Source: Actinomycetes bacterium
Lineage (GTDB): Bacteria; Actinomycetota; CADDZG01; JAHWKV01
Reading direction: 5' to 3'
Assembly (NCBI GenBank): GCA_029263035.1
Contig: JAJCYF010000125.1
Location: forward strand, 1 to 13,713
Length of the DNA stretch: 13,713 nt
The number at the start of each line of letters is the position of its first letter. Positions within the stretch are counted from its first letter, which is position 1. Made by a program: the position numbers and the translations under genes. Under the pieces are notes generated by a model. The model had not been told where the DNA came from. It was given only the letters and a program-made list of their open reading frames with translations, and did not search any database. Positions 5,403-12,338 of this stretch are shown piece after piece.

Positions 5403-6598
5403 GCCCCGTAGGTCCCCAGCCGCATCGTCGCCGCCAGCATGAACGCCATCAGGTCCTTGGCGTACTGGTGGCCGAAGCCCCCCAGACGGGCGGCCTCTTC
5501 GTCGAATCGGTCGACCAGATCGACCCCGACGTTCTCCCCCCACATGAGAAAAGGAACCGGGTGCCACGAGTGCCGCATGAACGCCGCCGGGGTGGAGTGG
5601 TCACCGGTGACGCAAACGACGCCCGGGTTAAGAGCCAGGATCTCGGGAATGGTACGGTCCACCTGCTCGATGGCTGCGATCTTCCGCTCGTAGTCGCCGT
5701 CCTCGCCCGCCGAGTCGGTGGGTTTTTGGTGCAGGAAGAAGTAGTCGTAGTCGTCCCAGCTGGCTTTCAGGTCTTCGACCGTCTCCTCCCAGCCGGCGGT
5801 CTCCGGCGGGACGTCCATGCCCACGATCTTGGAGAGCCCCCGGTACATCGGATAGCTGGCGGTTCCGCGGGCCCTCAGCAGGTAACGCAGAGCGAACGGT
5901 TCGATGGGCCGCAGCGTGTCGAATCCCCGCAGCAGCATGAAGTTGGCCTGTTCCTCGGCCAGGATCAACCGGACCTGGTCCAGGAAGCGCTCCACGATAA
6001 TTGCGGTCCCCGCCGCTTCGTTGCTGCGGGCGATCGGAGGGTTGGGCGTGATCCCGATAACGCCGGGGTCGGTGTCCTTTAAGTCGGCCGACAGTCCCAT
6101 GCCCCGCAGGACCAGCAGGCCCCGGTGGTCGCGCTCAGTCTCGAGGAAAAACTCGACATCCCCCTCCATTTTCACGCTCTCCCGGAGGATCTTGCACAGG
6201 CGAATGTTCTCCTCGGTCGGGATGCGCCCGGCGCGCCGGTCGATGACCCGGCCGTCTTTGTCCAGCGTGCAGAAGTTGACCCGGGCGGCAACATCGCCTG
6301 CCCTCAGGTCGAAGGCAACGCCCGCGGCGGACAGGGCGCCCCGTCCGAGCAGGTACTTAACCGGGTCGTAGCCGAACAGGGCCATATGCCCGGCGCCGCT
6401 CCCCGGGGTGATGGCGGGTCCGACCACGGTGTGGACTCCGGACATGCCCTCGGCCGCCATCCGGTCCAGATTTGGGGTGTTCGCCTCCGACAGCTCCGTG
6501 CCGCGCGAGGAGGTCCGGACTCCGCCCAGGCCGTCCAGAACCACCAGGACGATCTTGGAATCCGACTTTCGAACCAGAGAGGGAATTAGATCCTGCAT
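5399..6598 (-). CDS. apgM: Archaeal-type cofactor-independent phosphoglycerate mutase (aPGAM)
   Basis: Interconverts 3- and 2-phosphoglycerate in glycolysis/gluconeogenesis without 2,3-bisphosphoglycerate, using a phosphoserine intermediate. It belongs to the alkaline-phosphatase superfamily: metal-binding D22 in VLDGLGG, TPNLDRMAAEG at 41-51, and the nucleophile region TPGSGAGHMALFGYDP with S67. Further metal ligands are expected in FFLHQKPTDSAGEDGD and VTGDHSTPAAFMRHSWHPVP. At 399 residues it matches the roughly 400-residue archaeal/COG3635 type and not the roughly 510-residue bacterial GpmI. The same family has been labelled homoserine-kinase-like or phosphonopyruvate-decarboxylase-like in older annotation, so the substrate is inferred. 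It is encoded against the flow of its neighbours, with a near-consensus -10 placing transcription start at or near the ATG. Confidence 0.88.
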   Translation of the reverse strand: MQDLIPSLVRKSDSKIVLVVLDGLGGVRTSSRGTELSEANTPNLDRMAAEGMSGVHTVVGPAITPGSGAGHMALFGYDPVKYLLGRGALSAAGVAFDLRAGDVAARVNFCTLDKDGRVIDRRAGRIPTEENIRLCKILRESVKMEGDVEFFLETERDHRGLLVLRGMGLSADLKDTDPGVIGITPNPPIARSNEAAGTAIIVERFLDQVRLILAEEQANFMLLRGFDTLRPIEPFALRYLLRARGTASYPMYRGLSKIVGMDVPPETAGWEETVEDLKASWDDYDYFFLHQKPTDSAGEDGDYERKIAAIEQVDRTIPEILALNPGVVCVTGDHSTPAAFMRHSWHPVPFLMWGENVGVDLVDRFDEEAARLGGFGHQYAKDLMAFMLAATMRLGTYGA

Positions 6599-6605
6599 CC
6601 CCCTA

Positions 6606-6611
6606 ACTATA
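6606..6611 (-). promoter_or_regulatory. -10 box for leaderless apgM transcript
   Basis: On the minus strand TATAGT is followed by TAGGGGG and then the ATG at 6598, a 7-nt gap that predicts transcription start at or just before the start codon. A 4/6 match to TTGACA (TGGACC, 6633-6628) lies 16 bp upstream, within the GGTTAA-N7-TTAACC palindrome. The G-run might also act as a weak ribosome site if initiation were further upstream. Confidence 0.55.
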
Positions 6612-6620
6612 GAGTTTTGA

Positions 6621-6639
6621 GGTTAACGGTCCATTAACC
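6621..6639. promoter_or_regulatory. GGTTAA-N7-TTAACC palindrome in apgM/smc divergent region
   Basis: Perfect 6-bp arms at 6621-6626 and 6634-6639 with a 7-bp spacer, in an A/T-richer patch between two divergent genes. It overlaps the putative -35 of apgM, the position expected of a repressor operator. No regulator is identified. Confidence 0.4.
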
Positions 6640-6645
6640 AACCCC

Positions 6646-6667
6646 GGCACACAGGGGAATTTGTGCC
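6646..6667. promoter_or_regulatory. GGCACA-N10-TGTGCC inverted repeat
   Basis: Perfect 6-bp arms at 6646-6651 and 6662-6667 separated by 10 bp, which is one helical turn plus arm length and suits a dimeric regulator. It sits in the middle of the divergent apgM/smc spacer, upstream of both genes. Confidence 0.3.
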
Positions 6668-6720
6668 TGAAACACCCCCCTGGTGATGCCCATTTTCCGG
6701 GAGCAGCCCCCGCCGCCTGA

Positions 6721-6726
6721 TACCAT
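6721..6726 (+). promoter_or_regulatory. Possible -10 box of smc
   Basis: TACCAT fits TANNNT and ends 12 nt before the ATG at 6739, predicting a leader of only about 5-8 nt. No Shine-Dalgarno of normal strength precedes the ATG (only AGG at 6735-6737). No clear -35 is seen. Confidence 0.33.
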
Positions 6727-6738
6727 CCAGACCCAGGT

Positions 6739-9700
6739 ATGTTCCTAAAATCTCTGGTCCTTCGCGGATTCAAATCCTTCGCCGACAAGACCATTCTCGG
6801 TTTCGAACCGGGCATCTCGGTGGTTGTCGGACCCAACGGCAGCGGTAAGTCGAACGTCATCGACGCGATCAGCTGGGTGCTCGGCGAGCAGGGGCCGGCC
6901 ACCCTGCGCGGAGGCAAGATGGAGGACGTGATCTTCGCCGGGTCGCCCACCAAGCCGCCCCTGGGGATGGCCGAGGTCGAGCTCACCATCGACAACTCCG
7001 CCGGGCTTCTACCGGTTGAGTTCAGCGAGGTGACCATCTCCCGCACGCTGTTTCGCTCCGGCGACAGTGAGTACCGGATGAACGGAGGCATCTGCCGGCT
7101 GCTGGACATCTCCGAGATGCTCTCCGACGCCGGGGTGGGCAAGGAGCAGCACACCATCGTGGGCCAGGGCCGGCTGGACGAAGTCCTGAGCGCGGACCCG
7201 GTACAGATGAGAAACATCATCGAGGACGCCGCCGGAGTCGGAAAACACCGGCGTCGCAAAGAGCGGGCGGTTCGAAAGATTGCGGCCACCGAGGTCAACC
7301 TGGAGCACCTGGGCGACCTTTTGAGTGAGATCCGCCGCCAGCTCAAGCCGCTCCGCCAGCAGGCGGAGATAGCCGAGCGGCACGAGCACATCCGAGCGGA
7401 GCGGGACCGGATCAAGCTGGTCACCGTGGCCCGGCAGCTGGCCGAGTTGACCGGGGAGCTCAACTCGCCGGAGGCGGGCAGGCGAGAGGAGGAGCTGGGA
7501 TCCCGGGAGCGGCAGCTGGCCGCGGTTCAGGCCGAGCTTGCCGGGCTGGAAGCCCGCCGGCTGGAGCAGCTTGGCGCCACCGCAGCCCGCCGGGAGGTCG
7601 GCTGGCGGCTGACCCAGGCAGGGGACCGACTGGTTGCCTTGAAACGTCTGGCGGAGGAAAGGGCCCGAACCCTGAAGGCCGAGTTGACCGCCGGCAACGA
7701 GGACATTGAGCAGGCCCGCATGGTGGAGCTGCGCCGTCAGCAGACCGAGCTGGAGGCTTCCCTCGCCGAGGCCCAGCGCGAGGAGGCGGTTGAGCTGGCG
7801 GCCCTGAACGAAATCCAGCCGGCCGGCGACCGGGCCCGGGAGGAGCTGAGGGCCGCAGAGGCGGCGCTGAACGCCGCCCTTCGGACGCAGGCGCAGGCAA
7901 GCGCGGAGGCTGCGGGACTTCGCCGGGAGATCGCCGGAGCCCAGGCGTCGGCTCAGGCGGCCGAGATCGATCGAGCCCTGCTGGCGGCAAGGGCCGAGGC
8001 GGCCGAGCTGAAGCGTAGGCAGACCGGATCACGGGTCGGTGCCGCCGAGCTGGAGCTGGAGCTCGCGACGGCGGCGCTGCAGCCCGCAGAGGACGGCCGG
8101 CAGGCGGCCGAGGACCGCGTAGAGGAGCTGACGGGCCTCAAGGACCGGCTGCTGGAGGAGATCCGCAGCCTGGAGAAGCAGGCCGCGGTCCTGCGGGCGC
8201 GTGCCGGGGCCCGCGCGGCGGCCGAGGCCAAAAAGCATCACGCCGGTGCGTCGCTCCGTTCGTTCCCCGGAACGTCGCTGCTGTCGGAACTGGTGGAGCT
8301 CAGTCCCGGGCATCGCAGGGCGCTGGAGGTGCTGGTGGGCCCGATCGACGGGGTGGTCGTCGCCGGCGACCGGGAGTCGGCGGCCCGGGCTCTGGGCGCC
8401 AGTGACGAGGACGAGGCGCTTACGGTGATGGTCGCCGAGGGCTCGGGGATCGGTGTCGAGGGCGCATCTCCTCTTGTCGACCGGGTGCAGGTTCTGGACC
8501 CCCGGGCCCGGGCGGTGCTGGCCGACGTGTACCTGGCCTCGACCCTGGAGGAGGCGGTAGCGCTTGCAGGCAAGCACCGTCACGCGATCTTCCTCAGCGA
8601 GGACGGCGCAGTAGCCCATGGGGGGCTGGTTTCGAAGGGTTCGGCCGAGCTGGCGTCGGCCGTGGCGGAGTGCGAAGAAAAGATATCGGCCGGCCGGGAG
8701 GCTATGGCCGACCTGGAGGGGCAGATCACCGCCGCCCGGACTCGCCTCAAGGAAGCCGGCGCCGCCTACCGGGAGGCTGAGAACGCCCGGGTAAGGGCCG
8801 CCGAGTACCTGAGGGCCCGTCAGTCGGATGCCCACCGGGTTGAAGCCGAGATAGCCGAGATCGTTGAGGCAACCAGACGGTCGGGGGAGTCCGCGGCGAC
8901 GATGTCCGACCGGTCCGGCTCCCTGGAGGCCGGGATCGGCCGGGCGGAGGCCGCGCTGCTCCAGGCGGAGACGGCGCTGCAGTCCGCCCGAGCCGAGCGC
9001 GAGCGCTGTGCCGCCGCCTACGACGAGCTGGCCAGGGGCTCCGAGTCGGCCCGGATGAGCGCCGGGATCGCCGCCGAGCGCACCCGTCAGTACCTCAACC
9101 GCCTCAAGCAGGTCGTCAACGGCCTGTCCGATGCCGCGGGGAGGCTGAGCGGCCTCGGGGCCAGGCAGGAGGCGCTGCTCAGGGCACAAAAGCAGGTGAG
9201 CTCGGTGGCCGGAATCTGTGACATGCTCGCCCGTCCCGTCTCCGAGTGGGCGGGCGAGGCCAGGGCCCTTCACGATCGATCGCTGGCCGAGGGCGACGAA
9301 ATCGACCGGCAGGTGGCATCGCTCAAAGCCGGGGTTACCGCCCTGTCGGTGGAGCTGGATCAGATGCGGGCTCTTTCCAAGCAGGAGGACCTGGGTCGCA
9401 GCGAGATGCGTATTCGCAAGCGGATCCTGGAGGCCACCCTGACCGATGAGATGCAGGTGGAGCCGGCGGCCGCCCTCGAGAGATGGGGCAGCCAGCTTCA
9501 GTATCCCGAAGGGCAGGCGCCCGAGGACCTGATGGACCGGACGGCCGCCCTGTCCGACGAGGCGTTGAAGAAGCGCCGGGTGCGGCTGGACCGGGAGCTG
9601 GACCAGCTGGGCAAGGTAAACCCGCTGGCGGCACAGGAGGCCGAGGCGCTGGCCGAGCGGGAGCAGTTCCTGGCCGGCCAGATGAGCGACGTCCGGGAGA

Positions 9701-10254
9701 GCCGCAAAGATCTGAGGGAGATCATCGAGTCGGTGGACCTCAAGATCCGGGAGCTTTTCTCCGCTGCCTTCAACGACATCGCCCGGGAGTACTCCCACCT
9801 GTTCTCGGTGCTGTTCCCGGACGGAAAGGGCAAGCTGAGTCTGACCGACCCCACCGAGATCCTGGAGTCGGGGGTCCAGGTGGAAGCCAGCCCGAAGGGA
9901 AAGAGCCTGAAGCGTCTGTCGCTGCTGAGCGGAGGGGAGCGGTCGATGGCCGCCCTGGCGCTGCTGTTCGCCATCTTCAAGGCCCGCCCGTCGCCCTTCT
10001 ACATCCTCGACGAGGTTGAGGCCGCCCTGGACGACGCCAATCTGCAAAGATTCCTGGGCCTGCTCGACGAGTTCCGGGGTTCGTCCCAGCTACTGGTGGT
10101 GACCCACCAGAAGCGCACCATGGAGATTGCCGACGTGCTCTACGGCGTCGCAATGCGCCCCGACGGCGTAACCAGGGTAATTTCAGAGCGGTTGAAGGAT
10201 TTCTTCCCGGCGTCAATTCCGGCGTCCGATTCGGTGGTTGGGAGTTTGGAATGA
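6739..10254 (+). CDS. smc: Chromosome segregation protein SMC
   Basis: Condensin ATPase of the SMC-ScpAB complex that compacts and individualises the chromosome from ParB-loaded sites. The 1171-residue length is typical. The head N-half has MFLKSLVLRGFKSFADKT and Walker A GPNGSGKS at 31-38. Long Ala/Glu/Arg-rich coiled coils fill about 170-500 and 650-1000. The hinge occupies about 505-650: it opens with LLSELVELSPGHRRALEVLVG and ends near GAVAHGGLVSKGS. The C-half of the head carries the ABC signature LSGGE at 1063-1067 and Walker B FYILDEVEAALDD at 1087-1099, followed by the VVTHQK switch. The start is fixed by the invariant N-terminus. The stop overlaps the ftsY ATG (ATGA at 10251-10254), a coupling of smc to ftsY common in actinobacteria. 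Confidence 0.98.
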   Translation: MFLKSLVLRGFKSFADKTILGFEPGISVVVGPNGSGKSNVIDAISWVLGEQGPATLRGGKMEDVIFAGSPTKPPLGMAEVELTIDNSAGLLPVEFSEVTISRTLFRSGDSEYRMNGGICRLLDISEMLSDAGVGKEQHTIVGQGRLDEVLSADPVQMRNIIEDAAGVGKHRRRKERAVRKIAATEVNLEHLGDLLSEIRRQLKPLRQQAEIAERHEHIRAERDRIKLVTVARQLAELTGELNSPEAGRREEELGSRERQLAAVQAELAGLEARRLEQLGATAARREVGWRLTQAGDRLVALKRLAEERARTLKAELTAGNEDIEQARMVELRRQQTELEASLAEAQREEAVELAALNEIQPAGDRAREELRAAEAALNAALRTQAQASAEAAGLRREIAGAQASAQAAEIDRALLAARAEAAELKRRQTGSRVGAAELELELATAALQPAEDGRQAAEDRVEELTGLKDRLLEEIRSLEKQAAVLRARAGARAAAEAKKHHAGASLRSFPGTSLLSELVELSPGHRRALEVLVGPIDGVVVAGDRESAARALGASDEDEALTVMVAEGSGIGVEGASPLVDRVQVLDPRARAVLADVYLASTLEEAVALAGKHRHAIFLSEDGAVAHGGLVSKGSAELASAVAECEEKISAGREAMADLEGQITAARTRLKEAGAAYREAENARVRAAEYLRARQSDAHRVEAEIAEIVEATRRSGESAATMSDRSGSLEAGIGRAEAALLQAETALQSARAERERCAAAYDELARGSESARMSAGIAAERTRQYLNRLKQVVNGLSDAAGRLSGLGARQEALLRAQKQVSSVAGICDMLARPVSEWAGEARALHDRSLAEGDEIDRQVASLKAGVTALSVELDQMRALSKQEDLGRSEMRIRKRILEATLTDEMQVEPAAALERWGSQLQYPEGQAPEDLMDRTAALSDEALKKRRVRLDRELDQLGKVNPLAAQEAEALAEREQFLAGQMSDVRESRKDLREIIESVDLKIRELFSAAFNDIAREYSHLFSVLFPDGKGKLSLTDPTEILESGVQVEASPKGKSLKRLSLLSGGERSMAALALLFAIFKARPSPFYILDEVEAALDDANLQRFLGLLDEFRGSSQLLVVTHQKRTMEIADVLYGVAMRPDGVTRVISERLKDFFPASIPASDSVVGSLE

Positions 10255-11396
10255 ATGAGATTGTCCTCGCAGGGATCGTTCTGGCCTTGCTGATCGTGCT
10301 GCTGGTGGCCCGAAGCGCCACCCTGCGGCGACCCACTGAGGCGGACCTCGAGGACCTGGAGGACCTGGAGGAGCTTGAGGACGATGAGCTCCTTGAGGAG
10401 GATCTCGATACCGAGCTGGCGGAGCTTGAAGCCGAGCTCGAGCTCGAAGAGGAGGTGGAGGAGGCCCTTGAAGAGGCGGAGGCCGAGGCCCCACCGGCTC
10501 CGGTCGAGGCACCACCCTCCCGCTGGGCGCGGGGACTGGCCAAGACCCGGGGAGCCCTGGGCAACACGCTCAAGGCACTCAAGCTGCGCGACAAGATGGA
10601 TGCCGACGCCTGGGAGGAGATCGAAGAGGCGCTGATCAGGGCCGATGTGGGCATGGACGCCACCGAGCGGGTCCTGGAGGCCCTGCGGGACGCGAAGACC
10701 TCACCCGAGGAGCTGCAGGACGCCCTGCGGCGGGAGCTGGTGGACATCCTGGAGGTGGGGGACACCACCCTCAACACCCGGCCCGGCGAGGTGGCCGTCT
10801 GGCTGGTCACCGGCGTCAACGGGGTGGGCAAGACCACCTCGATCGCCAAGCTCGGCCGCCGTCTGAAGGACGACGGATTTTCCGTGGTGCTGGCGGCCGG
10901 AGACACCTTCCGGGCCGCGGCCATCGAGCAGCTGGGGACCTGGGCGACCCGGCTGGGCGTCCACATGGTCAAGCACGCGCCGGGCGCTGACCCGGGGGCG
11001 GTGGTCTTCGACGCCATCGAGCACGCCAAGGCCAAAAAGATCGACGTCGTGATCGTCGACACCGCCGGCCGCCTGCAGACCAAGACCAACCTCATGGAGG
11101 AGCTGAAGAAGGTCCACCGCATCGCCGACCGGGAAGCCGGGGGGGTCAGCGAGGTCCTGCTGGTGCTGGACGCCACCGTCGGCCAGAACGGCCTGTCTCA
11201 GGCCAAGGCGTTCCAGGAGGCCGTGGGGGCAACCGGTGTGATCCTGACCAAGCTGGACGGGACCGCCAAAGGAGGCATCGTCATCGCCATCCAGGAACAG
11301 CTGGGGATTCCGGTGAAGGCGGTAGGCGTCGGTGAGGGTATCGAGGACCTGGAGAACTTCGACCCGGAGGCCTTCGTCACGGCAATGCTGGAGTAG
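10251..11396 (+). CDS. ftsY: Signal recognition particle receptor FtsY
   Basis: SRP-family GTPase that docks SRP-ribosome complexes at the membrane for co-translational insertion. Residues 4-20 form a hydrophobic helix (VLAGIVLALLIVLLVA), giving a true N-terminal membrane anchor as in actinobacterial FtsY. An extremely acidic linker follows, with 30 of 51 residues from 30 to 80 being Asp or Glu, then a Pro/Ala hinge. The NG domain begins about residue 90: G1 loop GVNGVGKTT at 188-196, the insertion-box DTFRAAA, G3 DTAGR at 270-274, G4 TKLDG at 333-337. The end, FDPEAFVTAMLE, is canonical. Start: ATG overlapping the smc stop, with GGAG at 10241-10244. ffh, which sometimes follows, is not adjacent here. 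Confidence 0.98.
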   Translation: MNEIVLAGIVLALLIVLLVARSATLRRPTEADLEDLEDLEELEDDELLEEDLDTELAELEAELELEEEVEEALEEAEAEAPPAPVEAPPSRWARGLAKTRGALGNTLKALKLRDKMDADAWEEIEEALIRADVGMDATERVLEALRDAKTSPEELQDALRRELVDILEVGDTTLNTRPGEVAVWLVTGVNGVGKTTSIAKLGRRLKDDGFSVVLAAGDTFRAAAIEQLGTWATRLGVHMVKHAPGADPGAVVFDAIEHAKAKKIDVVIVDTAGRLQTKTNLMEELKKVHRIADREAGGVSEVLLVLDATVGQNGLSQAKAFQEAVGATGVILTKLDGTAKGGIVIAIQEQLGIPVKAVGVGEGIEDLENFDPEAFVTAMLE

Positions 11397-11429
11397 CATC
11401 CGCCCGGCGGCCGTCGACCCAGGAGCATT

Positions 11430-12023
11430 ATGCGGATCCCCTTTCTGCCGAAGGTCAACGACATCGACGAGCTGGGCGTTGAGGACGCAAGGTTTCGCTT
11501 CACCAGCGATACCCGGGGCGGGAGCGCGTTCCTGCTCGCCGGCAGCGTGTTCTGGCTCACCGGGGCCCTGGTCGCCGTGATGGCCCCCGACCTGCGCGTC
11601 ACTGCGATCATCTACGGGGGTTTGCTGGTGCCGTTCCTGGGCTTTGGGATAGCCCGGCTTCAGAGGGCCCGGCTGTTCAGCCACCCCGGCTACGCCGCAT
11701 TGGTCACCTTTGCGACGATGACCGAGCTGGCCGCTCTACCGGTGATGATCTTTTTGAGAAACGACCGCCCGGAGGCACTCCCCGGCATCCTGATGATCGC
11801 CGATGGAGCCCATCTGCTGATCCTGATGTGGCTCCACATGGACTTCACGTACTTTCTGGCCGGATACGCCAAGGCGTTGTTGGGGACCCTGTTCCTGTTC
11901 GACGTGATAGCGCCCGGATCGTACCCGTGGCAGATGGCTGCGAGCGGAGCGATATCCCTGGCGGCGGCGCTGTTCGTCTGGCGGGACAGCTCCAGAACGC
12001 CGAGCCTGTACTTGAAGGCGTGA
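11430..12023 (+). CDS. Six-helix integral membrane protein, unknown function
   Basis: I do not recognise this family. The 197-residue product has a polar N-terminal stretch of about 30 residues and then hydrophobic segments at about 32-52, 57-76, 87-109, 117-135, 139-161 and 166-184, predicting six membrane helices, with a short basic tail. Within helices four to five, ADGAHLLILMWLHMDFTYFLAGYAKA has two histidines and an Asp in the membrane; whether they bind metal or protons cannot be said. AGGAG at 11421-11425 supports the ATG at 11430. It follows ftsY by 33 nt on the same strand and may be its last operon member. Composition matches the neighbours, so there is no sign of transfer. Downstream lies the 9-bp repeat array. 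Confidence 0.75.
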   Translation: MRIPFLPKVNDIDELGVEDARFRFTSDTRGGSAFLLAGSVFWLTGALVAVMAPDLRVTAIIYGGLLVPFLGFGIARLQRARLFSHPGYAALVTFATMTELAALPVMIFLRNDRPEALPGILMIADGAHLLILMWLHMDFTYFLAGYAKALLGTLFLFDVIAPGSYPWQMAASGAISLAAALFVWRDSSRTPSLYLKA

Positions 12024-12106
12024 GGCGGTAGGCCCGGTTGATAGGCAGGCCCAATAGCCCGGTGATCTGGGCTTCCGGGAGGCCGGCAGGCCCGGCAGGC
12101 CCTGCA

Positions 12107-12131
12107 GGCCCGGCCCCCGGTCCGCCCGGCA
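12107..12131. repeat. 25-bp interrupting unit, copy 1
   Basis: Begins GGCCCGGCCCCCGGTCC and ends CCCGGCA, interrupting the 9-bp array. It is the same as copy 2 at 12168-12192 except for one C/T difference near the 3' end. Confidence 0.8.
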
Positions 12132-12167
12132 GGCCCGGCAGGCCCTGCAGGCCCGGCAGGCCCGGCA

Positions 12168-12192
12168 GGCCCGGCCCCCGGTCCGCCCGGTA
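12168..12192. repeat. 25-bp interrupting unit, copy 2
   Basis: Same sequence as copy 1 with T in place of C at the penultimate position. It lies 61 bp after copy 1, so a block of array plus interrupter appears to have been duplicated as a unit. Confidence 0.8.
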
Positions 12193-12263
12193 GGCCCGGC
12201 AGGCCCGGCAGGCCCGGCAGGCCCGGCAGGCCCGGTAGGCCCGGTAGGCCCGGTAGGCCCGGC

Positions 12264-12286
12264 GGGAGGCCGGAGACCGGCAGGCC
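12264..12286. repeat. 23-bp direct repeat, copy 1
   Basis: Starts GGGAGGCCGGAGAC and ends GGCAGGCC. It matches 12303-12325 at 22 of 23 positions, offset 39 bp, in the right flank of the 9-bp array. Confidence 0.8.
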
Positions 12287-12302
12287 CGGAGGCCGGGGGC
12301 CC

Positions 12303-12325
12303 GGGAGGCCGGAGACAGGCAGGCC
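12303..12325. repeat. 23-bp direct repeat, copy 2
   Basis: Second copy of the GGGAGGCCGGAGAC...GGCAGGCC repeat, with A for C at 12317. It ends 13 bp before the stop codon of the DUF222-HNH gene. Confidence 0.8.
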
Positions 12326-12338
12326 AGGGAGGCCCTAG

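Larger units (their letters stand above)
12089..12255. repeat. 9-bp tandem repeat array, unit GGCCCGGYA
   Basis: Thirteen near-identical 9-bp units: GGCCCGGCA at 12089, 12132, 12150, 12159, 12193, 12202, 12211 and 12220; GGCCCGGTA at 12229, 12238 and 12247; GGCCCTGCA at 12098 and 12141. The stretch 12193-12255 is seven uninterrupted copies, four ending CA then three ending TA. Two 25-bp interrupting units lie at 12107-12131 and 12168-12192, differing only at the C/T of their last two bases. Being a multiple of three, the unit reads Gly-Pro-Ala on the plus strand and Gly-Leu-Pro on the minus, both collagen-like, but no gene uses it here. Confidence 0.95.
12024..12338. other. Convergent intergenic region filled with GC-rich repeats
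   Basis: This 315-bp gap separates the tail-to-tail membrane-protein and DUF222-HNH genes. Apart from a degenerate left flank (12024-12088) with GGCCCGG-like pieces, it is made of the tandem array and two related longer copies described separately. One forward frame is open from TGA 12063-12065 to TAG 12336-12338 but has no ATG, GTG or TTG start and no ribosome site, so I see no gene. GGCC/CCGG-rich DNA of this kind could halt transcription from both sides. Confidence 0.75.

Noticed and set aside
8029..10047. 672-codon open frame on the minus strand
   Set aside because: It lies wholly opposite smc, which has all head and hinge motifs. Long antisense frames are expected in GC-rich coding DNA, and this one shows no family motif.
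9977..11176. 399-codon minus-strand frame rich in serine and arginine
   Set aside because: It is the antisense of ftsY and the end of smc; the Ser-run simply mirrors the acidic linker codons of FtsY.
12089..12255. CRISPR array
   Set aside because: The units are 9 bp and contiguous, with no unique spacers and no cas genes nearby.
12066..12338. Collagen-like Gly-x-y open frame through the 9-bp array
   Set aside because: The plus-strand frame is open for 90 codons and partly reads G-P-A/G-R-P, but it has no start codon or ribosome site and changes repeat phase after the first interrupter. It is a by-product of a 9-bp unit.
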